A stretch of DNA of 64,000 nt from Stictocephala bisonia (lineage: Eukaryota; Arthropoda; Insecta; Hemiptera; Membracidae): the NCBI GenBank assembly GCA_035578905.1, contig JAQJVL010000001.1, positions 6,982,488-7,046,487 of the forward strand, read 5' to 3'. The notes beneath the pieces were generated by a model. It saw only the letters and a list, made by a program, of their open reading frames with translations, ran no database searches and was not told the DNA's origin. Of the stretch, positions 11,463 to 22,690 are shown piece after piece (the first letter of the stretch is position 1; every line of letters begins with the position of its first letter). The translations under genes were made by a program, and so were the position numbers.

Positions 11463-11785
11463 GCAAGGCGCTGGAATCTAAGCTAGGACTTCCCGGATGA
11501 GCGGAAATGTCCTGGTCGCGCCACGGCCGATCAGATCGGAGTACTCGTCTTTGTACAGTTGCGAACGGCGCGCCTGGAATTGTTACGTAAACTTGTTCAA
11601 GGCCAGCCCACTTTATTCGGGCTGGGCACAACCAACCTTCGTCCTTTACAGAGCTGCGCAAGTCTCTCAAATCATTATGCAGACGTCGAATTCAGGAGTC
11701 GAAGACCTAGAATCCACCTTGGGATCCGTTGATTCCGGTTGTCTCCACGGATTCTTTGGCAGAAACAGGAAAACGACGAGGTAAT
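11463..11785. other. GC-rich patch with open frames on both strands, unassigned
   Basis: About 320 bp of GC content well above the surroundings. A plus-strand frame of 95 codons runs from 11497 to 11784, and an opposed minus-strand frame covers 11338-11670. The plus frame reaches a possible donor (GACGAG then GTAATA). I recognise no domain in either translation, and there is no repeat to explain the lack of stops. It could be a lone exon, an old mobile-element piece or a regulatory island. I do not call a gene. Confidence 0.25.
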
Positions 11786-11860
11786 ATAAAGGAACTTTAT
11801 GGTAAACTATCGATGCAAGTGTTTTATGCGCCTTTTTCATAAAAATCTTTTGTGAATGCA

Positions 11861-12610
11861 CTACGGTACTTCGAATTACAGATATTTAAGGTGTTGATGC
11901 AGCCTTTTCACCAAAGTTATTTGTTGTAGTGAATTAATTGCAAGACTTACTTACTTACACTGAGAGATATACCGTCAAGTGAAATGTTCATGCAGCCTTC
12001 TCCCAAAGTGTAATGTTCGAGTGAACTGCAGAACTTACATTGAGAGATATACCGTCAAGTGAAATGTTCATGCAGCATTCTCCCAAAGTGTAATGTTCGA
12101 GTGAACTGCAGAACTTACATTGAGAGATATACCGTCAAGTGAAATGTTCATACAGCCTTCTCCCAAAGTGTAATGTTCGAGTGAACTGCAGAGCTTACAT
12201 TGAGAGATAGGCCGTCAAGTGAAATGTTCATGCAGCCTTCTCCCAAAGTGTAATGTTCGAGTGAACTGCAGAACTTACATTGAGAGATAGGCCGTCAAGT
12301 GAAATGTTCATGCAGCCTTCTCCCAAAGTGTAATGTTCGAGTGAACTGCAGAACTTACATTGAGAGATAGGCCGTCAAGTGAAATGTTCATGCAGCCTTC
12401 TCCCAAAGTGTAATGTTCGAGTGAACTGCAGAACTTACATTGAGAGATAGGCCGTCAAGTGAAATGTTCATGCAGCCTTCTCCCAAAGTGTAATGTTCGA
12501 GTGAACTGCAGAACTTACATTGAGAGATATACCGTCAAGTGAAATGTTCATGCAGCCTTCTCCACAAAGTTTAATTTTAGAGTGCACTGCATAACTTACG
12601 TTTAGGGAGG
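11861..12610. repeat. minisatellite, 80-bp unit, about 8 copies
   Basis: TGAGAGATATACCGTCAAGT recurs exactly every 80 bp at 11961, 12041, 12121 and on to 12521, each time followed by GAAATGTTCATGCAGCCTTC and TCCCAAAGTGTAATGTTCGA. Copies differ at few bases, such as ATATACC versus ATAGGCC. The edges (11861-11940 and 12560-12610) are degenerate copies. Confidence 0.97.
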
Positions 12611-14129
12611 GATTTTCCCGCCAAGGGTAATGTTCATGCAACTTGGCTTTGGCGATCTTGGGTTATACGAGTTGGTTTTAAATGATGGCCTCAGTATTCT
12701 GGGAACTGTCAGAGGGAGGGGGGATTGTCATGATTCCGATTCCGTAAGTTAACTCTCCGTAAGTGATTTTTTTTGTTTCTTGTCAACGTTAACGTCCAAT
12801 TTAAAATCATACAGGTCACTACACACAATAATGGATTACTGTAGAAGTGTCAAAATAAGTTGGTGCTAAAAAGGCGGAACTACATACACTTGCTGATAAA
12901 GAAGCCTTCGTAACTCCAAGAAGCGGTCCAACTTCAAAGGGCGGCAGTTCTCCGAATCCTGAAGATGTTTCTGAACTTTGATGCTGATGCATCAGCATCT
13001 TCACGGGAGCGAGACAGGACAGGCGCCAGGTTTCGGCAAAGCACATAGATGTGGTACGGTTTCTGACAGTTCTTAGCAGAATGTCGTTCAGGGCGGACGG
13101 TGTTCATATAACGTAGTATAAATCGGAATTTAATAATTTACTTTCAAGTCAAGTTTTTAGTAACATAATTTAAAGAGCCTTTTTAAAATGTGAGTGAAGT
13201 GTAGAAAAAGAATTCGCCGCCGTGAATTATCTTATGAATTTATTCGGGAGTGTCACGTGTAATAAGATGGAGGTTTGAGAAGGGATGCGACGTCTAGAAG
13301 TCAATTGGATACAAGACGATTGTCAGCAGTAGCAGTATGCCTAAGGTAAAAACTTTTTAATATTAACATGAAAATGCGTCCGATTAAGAAATGTTGTGTG
13401 AATTAGTTAATTTAATTTTCATCCGATATTTCTCTTTCATTTTGATACAGTTTAATGGTTTACTGTAAAAAAATTCTCTATTCAACTTATTACGTTTGAT
13501 CATCATTTTTATTTTCTCGTAATGGTTAGTTTTGCGGTAAGTTTTCGTAACCGGTTAGCTGCAGGAGAGCCTAAGGCCGAGTAAAAACAACGATGTATCA
13601 TTAGCTCGGAAGAATTCTATTTCTTGGAATTTCGTTAGTCTTAAATACGTTCCATCTCTCTTAATAAGAACATATATTGTTGTTTTTTTTTTTAATTTTG
13701 TAATAGGGGACAAAAATTGTGAGTTTTGGGTTTTAATTATTTTATATATTATTATATTTCCTCTATTTCAAGTAACATTTTTCAAAATAGAATGGTTGCA
13801 TTACGTCACAGAATCCTGTAGATCACTCCATAGGCCTACTTTCTATGGAAAAATCACGAAAATCGTTGTTTGTAACAAAAGTAAAAGTATTAAAATGTTT
13901 TTCAAACAAACCAGTTTCATTACTCATAGCACATTAATTAAAACTGTTTTGGCACAAAGCCTACATGCAGTCTAAGCTAAACATCTGCGCCATCTATAAT
14001 TACACACAAGTGCATCATCTGGAAACCATCCTAAAATGATTCAACTGTTTGGGATCTTATGTTTACGTGAGTGGACTGCGTTAGGTCAACACTACCACAG
14101 CCTTGTCGGCTGGTGACCGAAGACGACAC
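12611..14129. other. Dad intron 2, nothing recognised
   Basis: No supported exon. A GGCGCC core lies at 13022 (AGGCGCCAGG), but it fails the rest of the BMP activation-element consensus in both directions. Confidence 0.55.
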
Positions 14130-14236
14130 TTCTCGGCACACCCTCTCGACGACAAGGTCTGCACACCCTCTAGATGACAAGGTCGGCACACCCTGTCGAC
14201 GACAAATTCTACACACCCTCTCGATGACAAGGACAA
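14130..14236. repeat. minisatellite, 25-bp unit, 4 copies
   Basis: CACACCCTCTCGACGACAAG and variants recur at exact 25-bp spacing (CCCT at 14141, 14166, 14191 and 14216). Confidence 0.9.
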
Positions 14237-15036
14237 ATCAGAGTTTGTTTATTAATTTTCGAAAATTTGTTGATGCTCCCTATTCACCCTTAAAAAAGCA
14301 TTGAGGCGGTTCGGCCGGCATTAAAGGCAACTGAATTTCGCTACGCGCGCTAGCTGTACATCTGACCGCGAGGTGCTCACACACAAACACTCGACTCCTA
14401 CCCTGGGATGGGCAGGATATAAATTCAGGAAGTCGTTTAAGGACGATACTGTGGGTGCGGGTACTGTGTCTCGCTGTACTGGTGCATAGCGATTGGATTG
14501 TACAGTAATATAACATGCGGGTAAAAGTACATACACCAGTTGAGTATATAAAGTTAATCAATTATGTAAATTGTGTGATATTGAAAAACATAAAATGCCA
14601 AACACGGTACTGTATTTCTCGTCATAATAAAATAAAAACAAACATATAACATTAATTATTTAAAATCAAATTTGCTAATTTGCAGTAAAATTACGTAATT
14701 TAAAATAACTTATGAGCAAGGCCAGTCCTGTGAGGGTCTGATTTTAAAATATGGGAATAATCGTGGAAATAGTTTCTTAATTCTGTACGAACTAAAAAAG
14801 CCCGAATTCACATCTTTGAGGTGATACGATTTATAACTATAAACATAATTTTATTGAAACAACTACTTGGAAGGCGTTTAATAGCTTGCAATCGAAAAAC
14901 CAAAAAAATTATTTTCGACCAAACAGCATTAAAAATGCATATTTTCAAAGGCAATAGTAAAAAATCCCCCCTCCCCGTAAGTAATATATACCCCACGTAC
15001 CACTCACATGCGACTACCCGTAATTTCTCCCCCAGC
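14237..15036. other. Dad intron 2, nothing recognised
   Basis: A GC-richer patch near 14305-14420 contains GCTACGCGCGCTAGC but no exon structure. The rest is AT-rich. Confidence 0.5.
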
Positions 15037-15970
15037 CAGTAGTACATATTGTTGATGGGATGAGACCGACATAGGTCTAGAGTAGTACATGTATAGTTGA
15101 TGGGATGGGACCGATGTAGGTATACAGTAGTACAGGTATTGTTGATGGGATGGGACCGACATAGGTATACAGTAGTACAGGTATTGTTGATGGGATGGGA
15201 CCAACATAGGTATACAGTAGTACAGGTATTGTTGATGGGATGGGACCGACATAGGTATACAGTAGTACAGGTATTGTTGATGGGATGGGACCGACATAGG
15301 TATACAGAAGTACAGGTATTGTTGATGGGAAGGGACCGACATAGGTATACAGAAGTACAGGTATTGTTAATGGGATGGGACCGACATAGGTATACAGAAG
15401 TACAGGTATTGTTGATGGGATGGGACCGACATAGGTATACAGTAGTACAGGTATTGTTGATGGGATGGGACCGACATAGGTATACAGTAGTACAGGTATT
15501 GTTAATATGATGGGACCGACATAGGTATACAGAAGTACAGGTATTGTTGATGGGATGGGACCGACATATGTATACAGTAGTACAGGTATTGTTGATGGGA
15601 AGGGACCGACATAGGTATACAGTAGTACAGGTATTGTTGATGGGAAGGGACCGACATAGGTATACAGTAGTACAGGTATTGTTGATGGGATGGGACCGAC
15701 ATAGGTATACAGTAGTACAGGTATTGTTGATGGGAAGGGACCGACATAGGTATACAGAAGTACAGGTATTGTTGATGGGAAGGGACCGACATAGGTATAC
15801 ATTAGTACAGGTATTGTTGATGGGAAGGGACCGACATAGGTATACAGTAGTACAGGTATTGTTGATGGGATGGGACCGACATAGGTATACAGAAGTACAG
15901 GTATTGTTGATGGGAAGGGACCGACATAGGTATACAGTAGTACAGGTATTGTTGATGGGATGGGACCGAT
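15037..15970. repeat. minisatellite, 45-bp unit, about 20-21 copies
   Basis: The unit GTATTGTTGATGGGATGGGA, CCGACATAGGTATACAGTAG, TACAG is repeated with over 90 percent identity. Because 45 is a multiple of three and the unit lacks stops in several frames, it generates long open frames on both strands, including 380 codons at 15077-16219 on the minus strand encoding a 15-residue repeat. I regard these as by-products. Copies differ mainly by GGGATGGG/GGGAAGGG and CAGTAG/CAGAAG. Confidence 0.97.
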
Positions 15971-16423
15971 GCCCTTACAAGACAGATGACTGTTTACACT
16001 TGAGACGTCCACAACTTGGTCTCCAACGAGGGCCATTCTAAATAAAGACAGTGGCGCCGCTTGTTGACGCAAATAAGCTGGCTGCAACATTAGCCTAAAC
16101 AAAGATTGGAAATGAGGAAATCTCTTAACCAATAAAGGCGTCGATCTATCAACAAGACTATTAGAGAACTCTCGTTTAGTACAAACTTGTATTTCAATTG
16201 TCCACACCCCTTTTTTCATATGTTTTAATTTGTTATAGAATTCAAAAAATATCTATTGATTAACACCGAATATTTCAATAAACAAGACTTTTTCGGAAAA
16301 AAAATAACAAGTTACGTAATAGAATAAAAATAGTTTAACGATGGTGTACATAATAGGGAAATAAGTGCAAAGTTTATTTATTAAAATGTATATGTATTCT
16401 TGTGGCATGCATTTCGTTAATAA
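15971..16423. other. Dad intron 2 between array and MITE
   Basis: Slightly GC-rich near 15971-16080, then AT-rich. A GGCGCC core lies at 16051 and does not fit the extended BMP element. The open minus-strand frame from the 45-bp array continues through here to 16219 without a recognisable domain. Confidence 0.5.
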
Positions 16424-16580
16424 CACAGAGTAGAAAGGAACAGTGGTCGCTTTTTCATGACCGGAGCGGACGCCTAAGTGACAGTTATAAATAGATTTGA
16501 ACTATTGTACATCTTTATACATCTAAAGTAATAATTACTACGTTTATCCTTTAGGATCTGGGGAGAATAAGGGGAGGGAC
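16424..16580. mobile_element. MITE family 1, copy 2, truncated by a tandem array
   Basis: It begins CACAGAGTAGAAAGGAACAG, matching the terminal repeat of the 18.8-kb copy, and continues with GTGACAGTTATAAATAGATT and AATAATTACTACGTTTATCC as in the other copies. After GGGGAGGGACTTG the element stops and the 52-bp minisatellite begins. The right half and right terminal repeat are missing. Confidence 0.8.
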
Positions 16581-16996
16581 TTGACTCACCCACAATGCAC
16601 ATTTACATAGGCTATACAACAACACAGACTCACACAAAATGCACACTTACATATTTACATAGGCTATACAACAACACTGACTCACCCACAATGCACATTT
16701 ACATAGGCTATACAACAACACTGAATCACACACAATGCACACTTACATATTTACATAGGCTATACAACAACACTGACACACACAATGCACACTTACAAAG
16801 GCTATACAACAACACTGACTCACACACAATGCACACTTACATATTTACATAGGCTATACAACAACACTGACTCACACACAATGCACACTTACGTATTTAC
16901 ATAGGCTATACAACAACACTGACTCACACACAATGCACACTTACATATTTACATAGGCTATACAACAACACTGACTCACCCACAATGCACACTTAC
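16581..16996. repeat. minisatellite, 52/44-bp unit, about 8 copies
   Basis: AGGCTATACAACAACACTGA recurs at spacings of 52, 44, 52, 42, 52, 52 and 52 bp, with CACAATGCACACTTACATAT between. Shorter units lack one ACATATTT-like segment. It starts inside the MITE copy at its left edge. Confidence 0.95.
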
Positions 16997-17325
16997 ATTT
17001 TTTTACGTACTACAGTAAAATGTGTCTAATTTCTTAACAAAATCTGTTTCAGTTAAATTAGATTATAGGGCTATGCAACTGTTATATTTATGTCAGCGTG
17101 TTGATCAGTGTATCACGCCCTATTTTTTTTCATTTAATTAGTCTTTAATTCAGTGTGCTCCTCATTATTTATTAAAAAATCATATAAGTGATGAAAGTTC
17201 GAACATATTTATTTATAAATAAATACGAAACAAGTGTTGATCTGTTCTGGGCCCATTATGTACCATAATTGAGAAAACAAATCCTTAATACATGTAAATA
17301 TCATTCTGGTGTAAGTTCTCCCTAG
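16997..17325. other. Dad intron 2, AT-rich, nothing recognised
   Basis: No supported feature. Confidence 0.6.
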
Positions 17326-17485
17326 TGGCGGTTATCGGGGCTTATCTCCAGCGGCGCGTTGCGGTGTGGGACGAGTCACCAGGCGCCTACAGGGGGGGAA
17401 GGGGCAGTGCACTCCACGGCAGGCTCAGTCTAGACGAGCAAGGGCGACTGTCGCCACCGACCGAGTCCCTCGTCTCGAGGCCTTT
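17326..17485. promoter_or_regulatory. GC-rich island with palindromic Smad box GTCTAGAC
   Basis: About 160 bp of GC-rich sequence. The 8-bp palindrome GTCTAGAC, the optimal Smad3/Smad4 (Mad/Medea) binding element also used in the vertebrate Smad7 promoter, lies at 17428-17435. A GGCGCC lies at about 17371. An 8-mer is expected about once per 64 kb by chance, so the support comes from its place in a GC island inside an I-Smad gene. Function is inference. Confidence 0.35.
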
Positions 17486-17582
17486 GGGTCCCACCAGATT
17501 GGAAACGAATAAATAAGGAAAGGTTGATACAATGTTTATTTTGTAGCAATAATGACCCTTGTATGACACCGTAAACAGGAAA

Positions 17583-17872
17583 GTTTTTGGTGGCAGTTTC
17601 CCAAACTACCGAGCCACCGTTGGAAAGTCGACAGTAGACAGTCTTACCGTCAGCGGGCCAAACATGCCGTTCTATTTCAACTGTACGGTTCGCGTTATTA
17701 TTGGATGAGTTACAGGGAACATTGTACGATTATTAAAGGTCCAATCTAGGGGGACCATAAGTTGATAAAATGAGTTTTTTAATAAGCAAATATAGCATGA
17801 CTTTTCACAAAAACCAACTTATGATTCACGGAAACTTCACTTTTCAAATGACACTTCAAGTGTTACGATGCG
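17583..17872 (+). repeat. 156-bp family, single dispersed copy with 3' body
   Basis: Starts with TTTGGTGGCAGTTTCCCAAA, CTACCGAGCCACCGTTGG and AAAGTCGACAG, homologous to the tandem unit at 47-49 kb. It continues with CCGTCAGCGG, TCAACTGTACGGTTC and, at the end, TCAAATGACACTTCAAGTGT then TACGATGC. The same order of blocks is seen at 49.27-49.61 kb. This is therefore a dispersed element, and the array at 47 kb is an internal expansion of one copy. Confidence 0.8.
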
Positions 17873-17928
17873 AATTCTTAGAACAGAACTCCATGTTTTG
17901 GGTATATTTCGTGTGAAGTCTCCTACGA

Positions 17929-18356
17929 CCAAGTCTGCAGAGGATGTCGGCCATGTTGGTTTTAATCCCATAAGAACAATGTTATTTGCGAAACCATATT
18001 TTTTCGTTATTTATAGACCAAAAGTTGTGTATATGATGAGTTATTTTAAACGTTATTTTATTGTGTGTTGGGTTTCCTTTTCATATTTTGAATACATACG
18101 GCTAGTTTTGAAAAATAGGTGAAAATAAGATTAAAATTAAAATATTTGTTGTATTTTTTTATATAACACTAATTACGAATTCGCAAAGCAACTCCAACAT
18201 GTAATTTAATTCTTGATCAAATACAATTTGTTTGGAAAAAATCCGTTTGAAAATAGGTGTTTAATTTGGATACGCGTGATCGTATGTCCAGTTCGAAAAT
18301 AACATTGTTCTTATGGGATTAAAACCAACATGGCCAGCAGCCTCTTCAAGCTCTTA
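17929..18356. mobile_element. MITE family 2, copy 1 (about 60-bp terminal inverted repeats)
   Basis: GGCCATGTTGGTTTTAATCC, CATAAGAACAATGTTATTT (17949 on) is the near-exact reverse complement of 18297-18335. Weaker pairing extends outward (AAGTCTGCAGAGG with CCTCTTCAAGCTCTTA). The interior has no coding sequence. It is nearly colinear with the copy at 59.1-59.5 kb. No target duplication was identified, so the superfamily is unknown. Confidence 0.9.
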
Positions 18357-18771
18357 ATGGGAGTTGGCAAAAATAACCTTATATTTTAGATTTATAAGTT
18401 TCATATCTTATGATATAGTTTTAGATTGCCCGTCGTAAAAGTGATAAAACCTTTCTTACAAAAATACTTTCAAACCCTGTCTTTTCTACTGTTATTTAAA
18501 ACATTTAAAACAAAAACGTGCTTTATGGCAAATTTGGAACACTAAGGTAGAAGATGCGAAGAAAGGCCTGATTCTAATCAAAGTTTGTATTCGATACTGA
18601 TCAAAACCACTGTGATAATCCTAACACAAAATTTTACTCACAGACGAATTGTCAATGAATACACAAGATTAGACGTAACAAAGTCCTGACGGGAAATCGT
18701 TTGTAATTCAACTAGGTTCCTTGAGGTCGGCCCTATCTACATATGCCAATCGTCAAAGCTTCTCACTGCTT
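18357..18771. other. Dad intron 2, nothing recognised
   Basis: AT-rich spacer between two MITEs. Confidence 0.6.
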
Positions 18772-19042
18772 GCACAGAGAAGACAGAAAAGAGGTCGCTT
18801 TCTTATGGCCGCAGCGAACGTCTAAGTGGCAGTTATAAATAGATTTCATCAAAAGTACATCTTTATACGTCTGTAGTAATAATTACTACGTTTATCCTTG
18901 AGGATTTGGGGGAATAAGGGAGGATACTGACAAGGTGCTGGCTCTGCCACCCGCATGGCAAACTGAAGAAATAACTAAACACTAACTCGACACACATTTA
19001 GCGTACTACTGGATACGACTGTTGTTCCTTTCTTCTCTGTGC
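18772..19042. mobile_element. MITE family 1, copy 3 (complete, 271 bp)
   Basis: The left end GCACAGAGAAGACAGAAAAG and the right end CTTTCTTCTCTGTGC pair as terminal inverted repeats of about 12-15 bp. This is the most intact of the three copies. The interior has no open frame of note. Confidence 0.87.
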
Positions 19043-19780
19043 TACTTTCCAATATACTCATCACAACACGAAATCAATCATTACTCGACAGTCTCTCCAT
19101 GAAAATATATTTCTAGATAAAAGAAGGTCAATATTTAAAACGAATTAAAAAATGTTCACTTTAATACGTAAACCTGTCTTTCTCGCTTCTACGATAATTG
19201 TTGACTAAGTAAACGAACCGTCGGACTCATCATTACTCAGATTTTAGCTAAATTTTGTATTGTACGATTTCGAAAAAAAAGCACATTAGAAAAATTGTTC
19301 GACCCCTTTGAATATCATACACAGGTCGTGTAGTTTGTCTATGAAAACGGTGGGTGATAATTTATAACATCTCGAAATACAGATAAATAATAAAGATAAA
19401 TTGTTTATCTTTATTATTAATGTCTTTATTTAAAGGCGGGAATTCCGACAATTAAGTCCTGTCTTTCACTCAATATTTTATACTTAAACTACACAAACTA
19501 TATAAAATATAATTTTCAATTAATCTCAAACTTAAATCAAACTCAATTAATAATGAGAAACAACCAATCAAAGACAGCATAAAAATTATAAACAAAATAC
19601 TTTAAGAAATTTACTTTATAACTAAAAATCTACTTAAAATGTGACCAAGGAAATACCGTTGATGAGTTTAGTTTTTTAGTGGTTTTAAAAATTGCTACAA
19701 TCCTGTTCATAAAAACACCGTAGTTAATAAAGTATCATCGCAACCCACAGTAAAAAGATTATGGATTCTTATGCGGGGTG
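19043..19780. other. Dad intron 2, AT-rich; short hairpin near 19384-19420
   Basis: AATAATAAAGATAAA and TTTATCTTTATTATT pair around a 3-base loop near 19387-19419. Otherwise nothing is recognised. Confidence 0.6.
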
Positions 19781-20604
19781 AGGAAAAAGTCCCTCATGGC
19801 CTTAATAATTTCAGAACGATTGCAGGTAAAGAAATAAAACTTGGTACATCATAACTACATCTATAAATCTATTTATTGAAGTAACTAGTTTTTTTTCTCA
19901 TGTTCAGGAGGATGGCCCACAAGGAGTCAGAAGGAAATCTTAAATAAGAGCATAGGTCGAGTATTACATCAAATTAAAGGTATTTATTAGTAGAGTACAA
20001 CGACGCAAATCCCATATCTATGGAGTCACCCAATCAGGAATTACATCAATTTGATAATTTAAAATTTTAATATTCAAACTGCTCTATTTTCTGATAGAGT
20101 GATCCCTCAGAGATGCAGTTTGTGGCATTCAAAACAATAACATATGACCTTTAAAGAGATTTAGCATTATGTATATAATTCAATGGAAAAAATCATGTTA
20201 ACTTCAGTTATGGAAACTATCAATATTTCTTTAAAAATCCTAAGTCTAGTAATACATCATTTTAAAGGTCATATGTTACTGATTTGAATGCCATAAACTG
20301 CATCTCTGAGGGACCACTCTTTCAGAAAATAAAGCACTTTGAATATTAAAAATTAAAATTTTCAAATTGTTTTCATTCCTGATAGGGTGACTCCATAGAG
20401 ATGGGATTTGTGGCATTCAGTTTTTTAAGTACACCCTTTAAAATTATGTATCACAAGCCACAGTTTTCAATTTAAAATAATGTTGATAACCTCGATAGGA
20501 CGTCCCCTACTAGAGTGAGATGATTACCAAGAGATTGTAAAAGACCCTAATTCCCATCTTGTCTATTTAAAAAAAATACAACGATGGTGCGGGACTTTTT
20601 CCCT
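19781..20604. mobile_element. fold-back element, 824 bp, with about 190-bp internal inverted arms
   Basis: Short ends AGGAAAAAGTCCCTCATGGC (19781) and GGTGCGGGACTTTTTCCCT (to 20604) pair as terminal inverted repeats. Inside, about 19975-20170 and 20240-20450 are inverted copies of each other, sharing CCCTCAGAGATGCAGTTTGT, GGCATTCAAA, ACATATGACCTTTAAA and ATGGAGTCACCC, with a loop of about 70 bp. No transposase is seen. The bases after the right end are TA, compatible with a Tc1/mariner-type target, but the left side is not a clean match. Confidence 0.8.
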
Positions 20605-20639
20605 TAAGTGAAGGGAGCCGAAAATGCAAATTTGAGGCA

Positions 20640-20790
20640 TTCTATTGAGAGGTCAACAATGGGCAGGAGTTGCGTTGTTCAAGTTCACTGGCTAGACGAC
20701 TCCCCAGTGGAGTGGACAGCTGTGACGCCAGGCGCCACCAGGGCGCCACCTGCACCGCCACCTGCCCCCCCCCCTCCCGACAGACCTCTC
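20640..20790 (+). promoter_or_regulatory. GC-rich patch with BMP activation-element match
   Basis: GGCGCCACCAGGGCG at 20731-20745 fits GGCGCCA, N4, GNCV, the Mad/Medea activation element described from the Drosophila Dad enhancer. A second overlapping GGCGCCA at 20742 does not complete the motif. Also present are ATGCAAAT (POU type, about 20624) and a poly-C tract. It borders the 83-bp array. The match is seen directly; the activity is inferred. Confidence 0.4.
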
Positions 20791-20955
20791 CAGCCGTCTT
20801 ACGTACTACAATATCAGCCTTTAGTTACTGTTAAAAAGCATTTGCATACAAATTCGCTAACTTTATCCGTATTCAATTATGTGCGTTTAGTGTTACAAAT
20901 AGACAAAAACTGGAACAGTGACAGCTCTTGTAACTCGAAACAAATTAAAGTAAAT
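20791..20955. other. presumed single-copy ancestor of the 83-bp array
   Basis: Contains AACAGTGACAGCTCTTGTAA and GTAAATTACGTTATTTACTT in the same order as the array unit but with divergent intervening sequence. This suggests that the array grew from this edge. Confidence 0.5.
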
Positions 20956-22690
20956 TACGTTATTTACTTGCTGAAAACCACTTTCAGTAAATTATGTTAT
21001 TTACTTGATTCTTCGTGAGACAATCAGGGACAAACAGTGACAGCTCTCATAGGTGAAAACCATTTCCAGTAGATTACGTTATTTACTTGATTATTTCGTG
21101 TGACAATCAGGAACAAAAAGTGACAGCTCCCATAGGTGAAAACCATTTCCAGTAAATTACCATATTTACTTGATTATTTCGTGTGACAATCAGGAACAAA
21201 CAGTGACAGCTCTCATAGGTGAAAACCATTTCCAGTAGATTACGTTATTTACTTGATTATTTCGTGTGACAATCAGGAACAAACAGTGACAGCTCCCATA
21301 GGTGAAAACCATTTCCATTAGATTACGTTATTCACTTGATTATTTCGTGTGACAATCAGGAACAAAAAGTGACAGCTCCCATAGGTGAAAACCATTTCCA
21401 GTAAATTACCTTATTTACTTGATTATTTCGTGTGACAATCAGGAACAAAAAGTGACAGCTCCCATAGGTGAAAACCATTTCCAGTAAATTACCTTATTTA
21501 CTTGATTATTTCGTGTGACAATCAGGAACAAACAGTGACAGCTCCCATAGGTGAAAATCATTTCCAGTAAATTACGTTATTTACTTGATTACTTTGTGAG
21601 ACAATCAGGGACAAACAGTGACAGCTCTCATAGGTGAAAATCATTTCCAGTAAATTACGTTATTTACTTGATTACTTTGTGAGACAATCAGGGACAAACA
21701 GTGACAGCTCTCATAGGTGAAAATCATTTCCAGTAAATTATGTTATTTACTTGATTCTTCGTGAGACAATCAGGGACAAACAGTGACAGCTCTCATAGGT
21801 GAAAATCATTTCCAGTAAATTACGTTATTTACTTGATTACTTTGTGAGACAATCAGGGACAAACAGTGACAGCTCTCATAGGTGAAAATCATTTCCAGTA
21901 AATTACGTTATTTACTTGATTACTTTGTGAGACAATCAGGGACAAACAGTGACAGCTCTCATAGGTGAAAATCATTTCCAGTAAATTACGTTATTTACTT
22001 GATTACTTTGTGAGACAATCAGGGACAAACAGTGACAGCTCTCATAGGTGAAAACCATTTCCAGTAGATTACGTTATTTACTTGATTACTTTGTGAGACA
22101 ATCAGGGACAAACAGTGACAGCTCTCATAGGTGAAAACCATTTCCAGTAGATTATGTTATTTACTTGATTACTTTGTGAGACAATCAGGGACAAACAGTG
22201 ACAGCTCTCATAGGTGAAAACCATTTCCAGTAGATTACGTTATTTACTTGATTACTTTGTGAGACAATCAGGGACAAACAGTGACAGCTCTCGTAGGTGA
22301 AAATCATTTCCAGTAAATTACGTTATTTACTTGATTACTTTGTGAGACAATCAGGGACAAACAGTGACAGCTCTCATAGGTGAAAATCATTTCCAGTAAA
22401 TTACGTTATTTACTTGATTACTTTGTGAGACAATCAGGGACAAACAGTGACAGCTCTCATAGGTGAAAACCATTTCCAGTAGATTACGTTATTTACTTGA
22501 TTACTTTGTGAGACAATCAGGGACAAACAGTGACAGCTCTCATAGGTGAAAACCATTTCCAGTAGATTACGTTATTTACTTGATTACTTTGTGAGACAAT
22601 CAGAAACAAACAGTGACAGCTCTCATAGGTGAAAACCATTTCCAATAAATTACGTTATTTACTTGATTATTTCGGGCAACAATCAGGGAC
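20956..22690. repeat. minisatellite, 83-bp unit, about 21 copies in two subtypes
   Basis: The unit is AACAGTGACAGCTCTCATAG, GTGAAAACCATTTCCAGTAG, ATTACGTTATTTACTTGATT, ACTTTGTGAGACAATCAGGG, ACA. The proximal copies carry TTATTTCGTGTGACAATCAG and AGCTCCCATAGG. The distal copies carry TTACTTTGTGAGACAATCAG and AGCTCTCATAGG. Every copy keeps TGACAG, the recognition core of Meis/Homothorax and TGIF-type homeodomains. Confidence 0.97.

Noticed and set aside
13022..16056. GGCGCC cores at 13022 and 16051 as BMP activation elements
   Set aside because: Neither orientation completes GGCGCCA, N4, GNCV.
15077..16219. 380-codon minus-strand open frame encoding a 15-residue repeat
   Set aside because: It is the translation of a 45-bp minisatellite open in several frames on both strands; the roughly 80 codons outside the array show no domain, and no splice or promoter context supports it.
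20956..22690. CRISPR-like regular repeats
   Set aside because: Units are contiguous tandem copies without unique spacers, in a eukaryotic intron.
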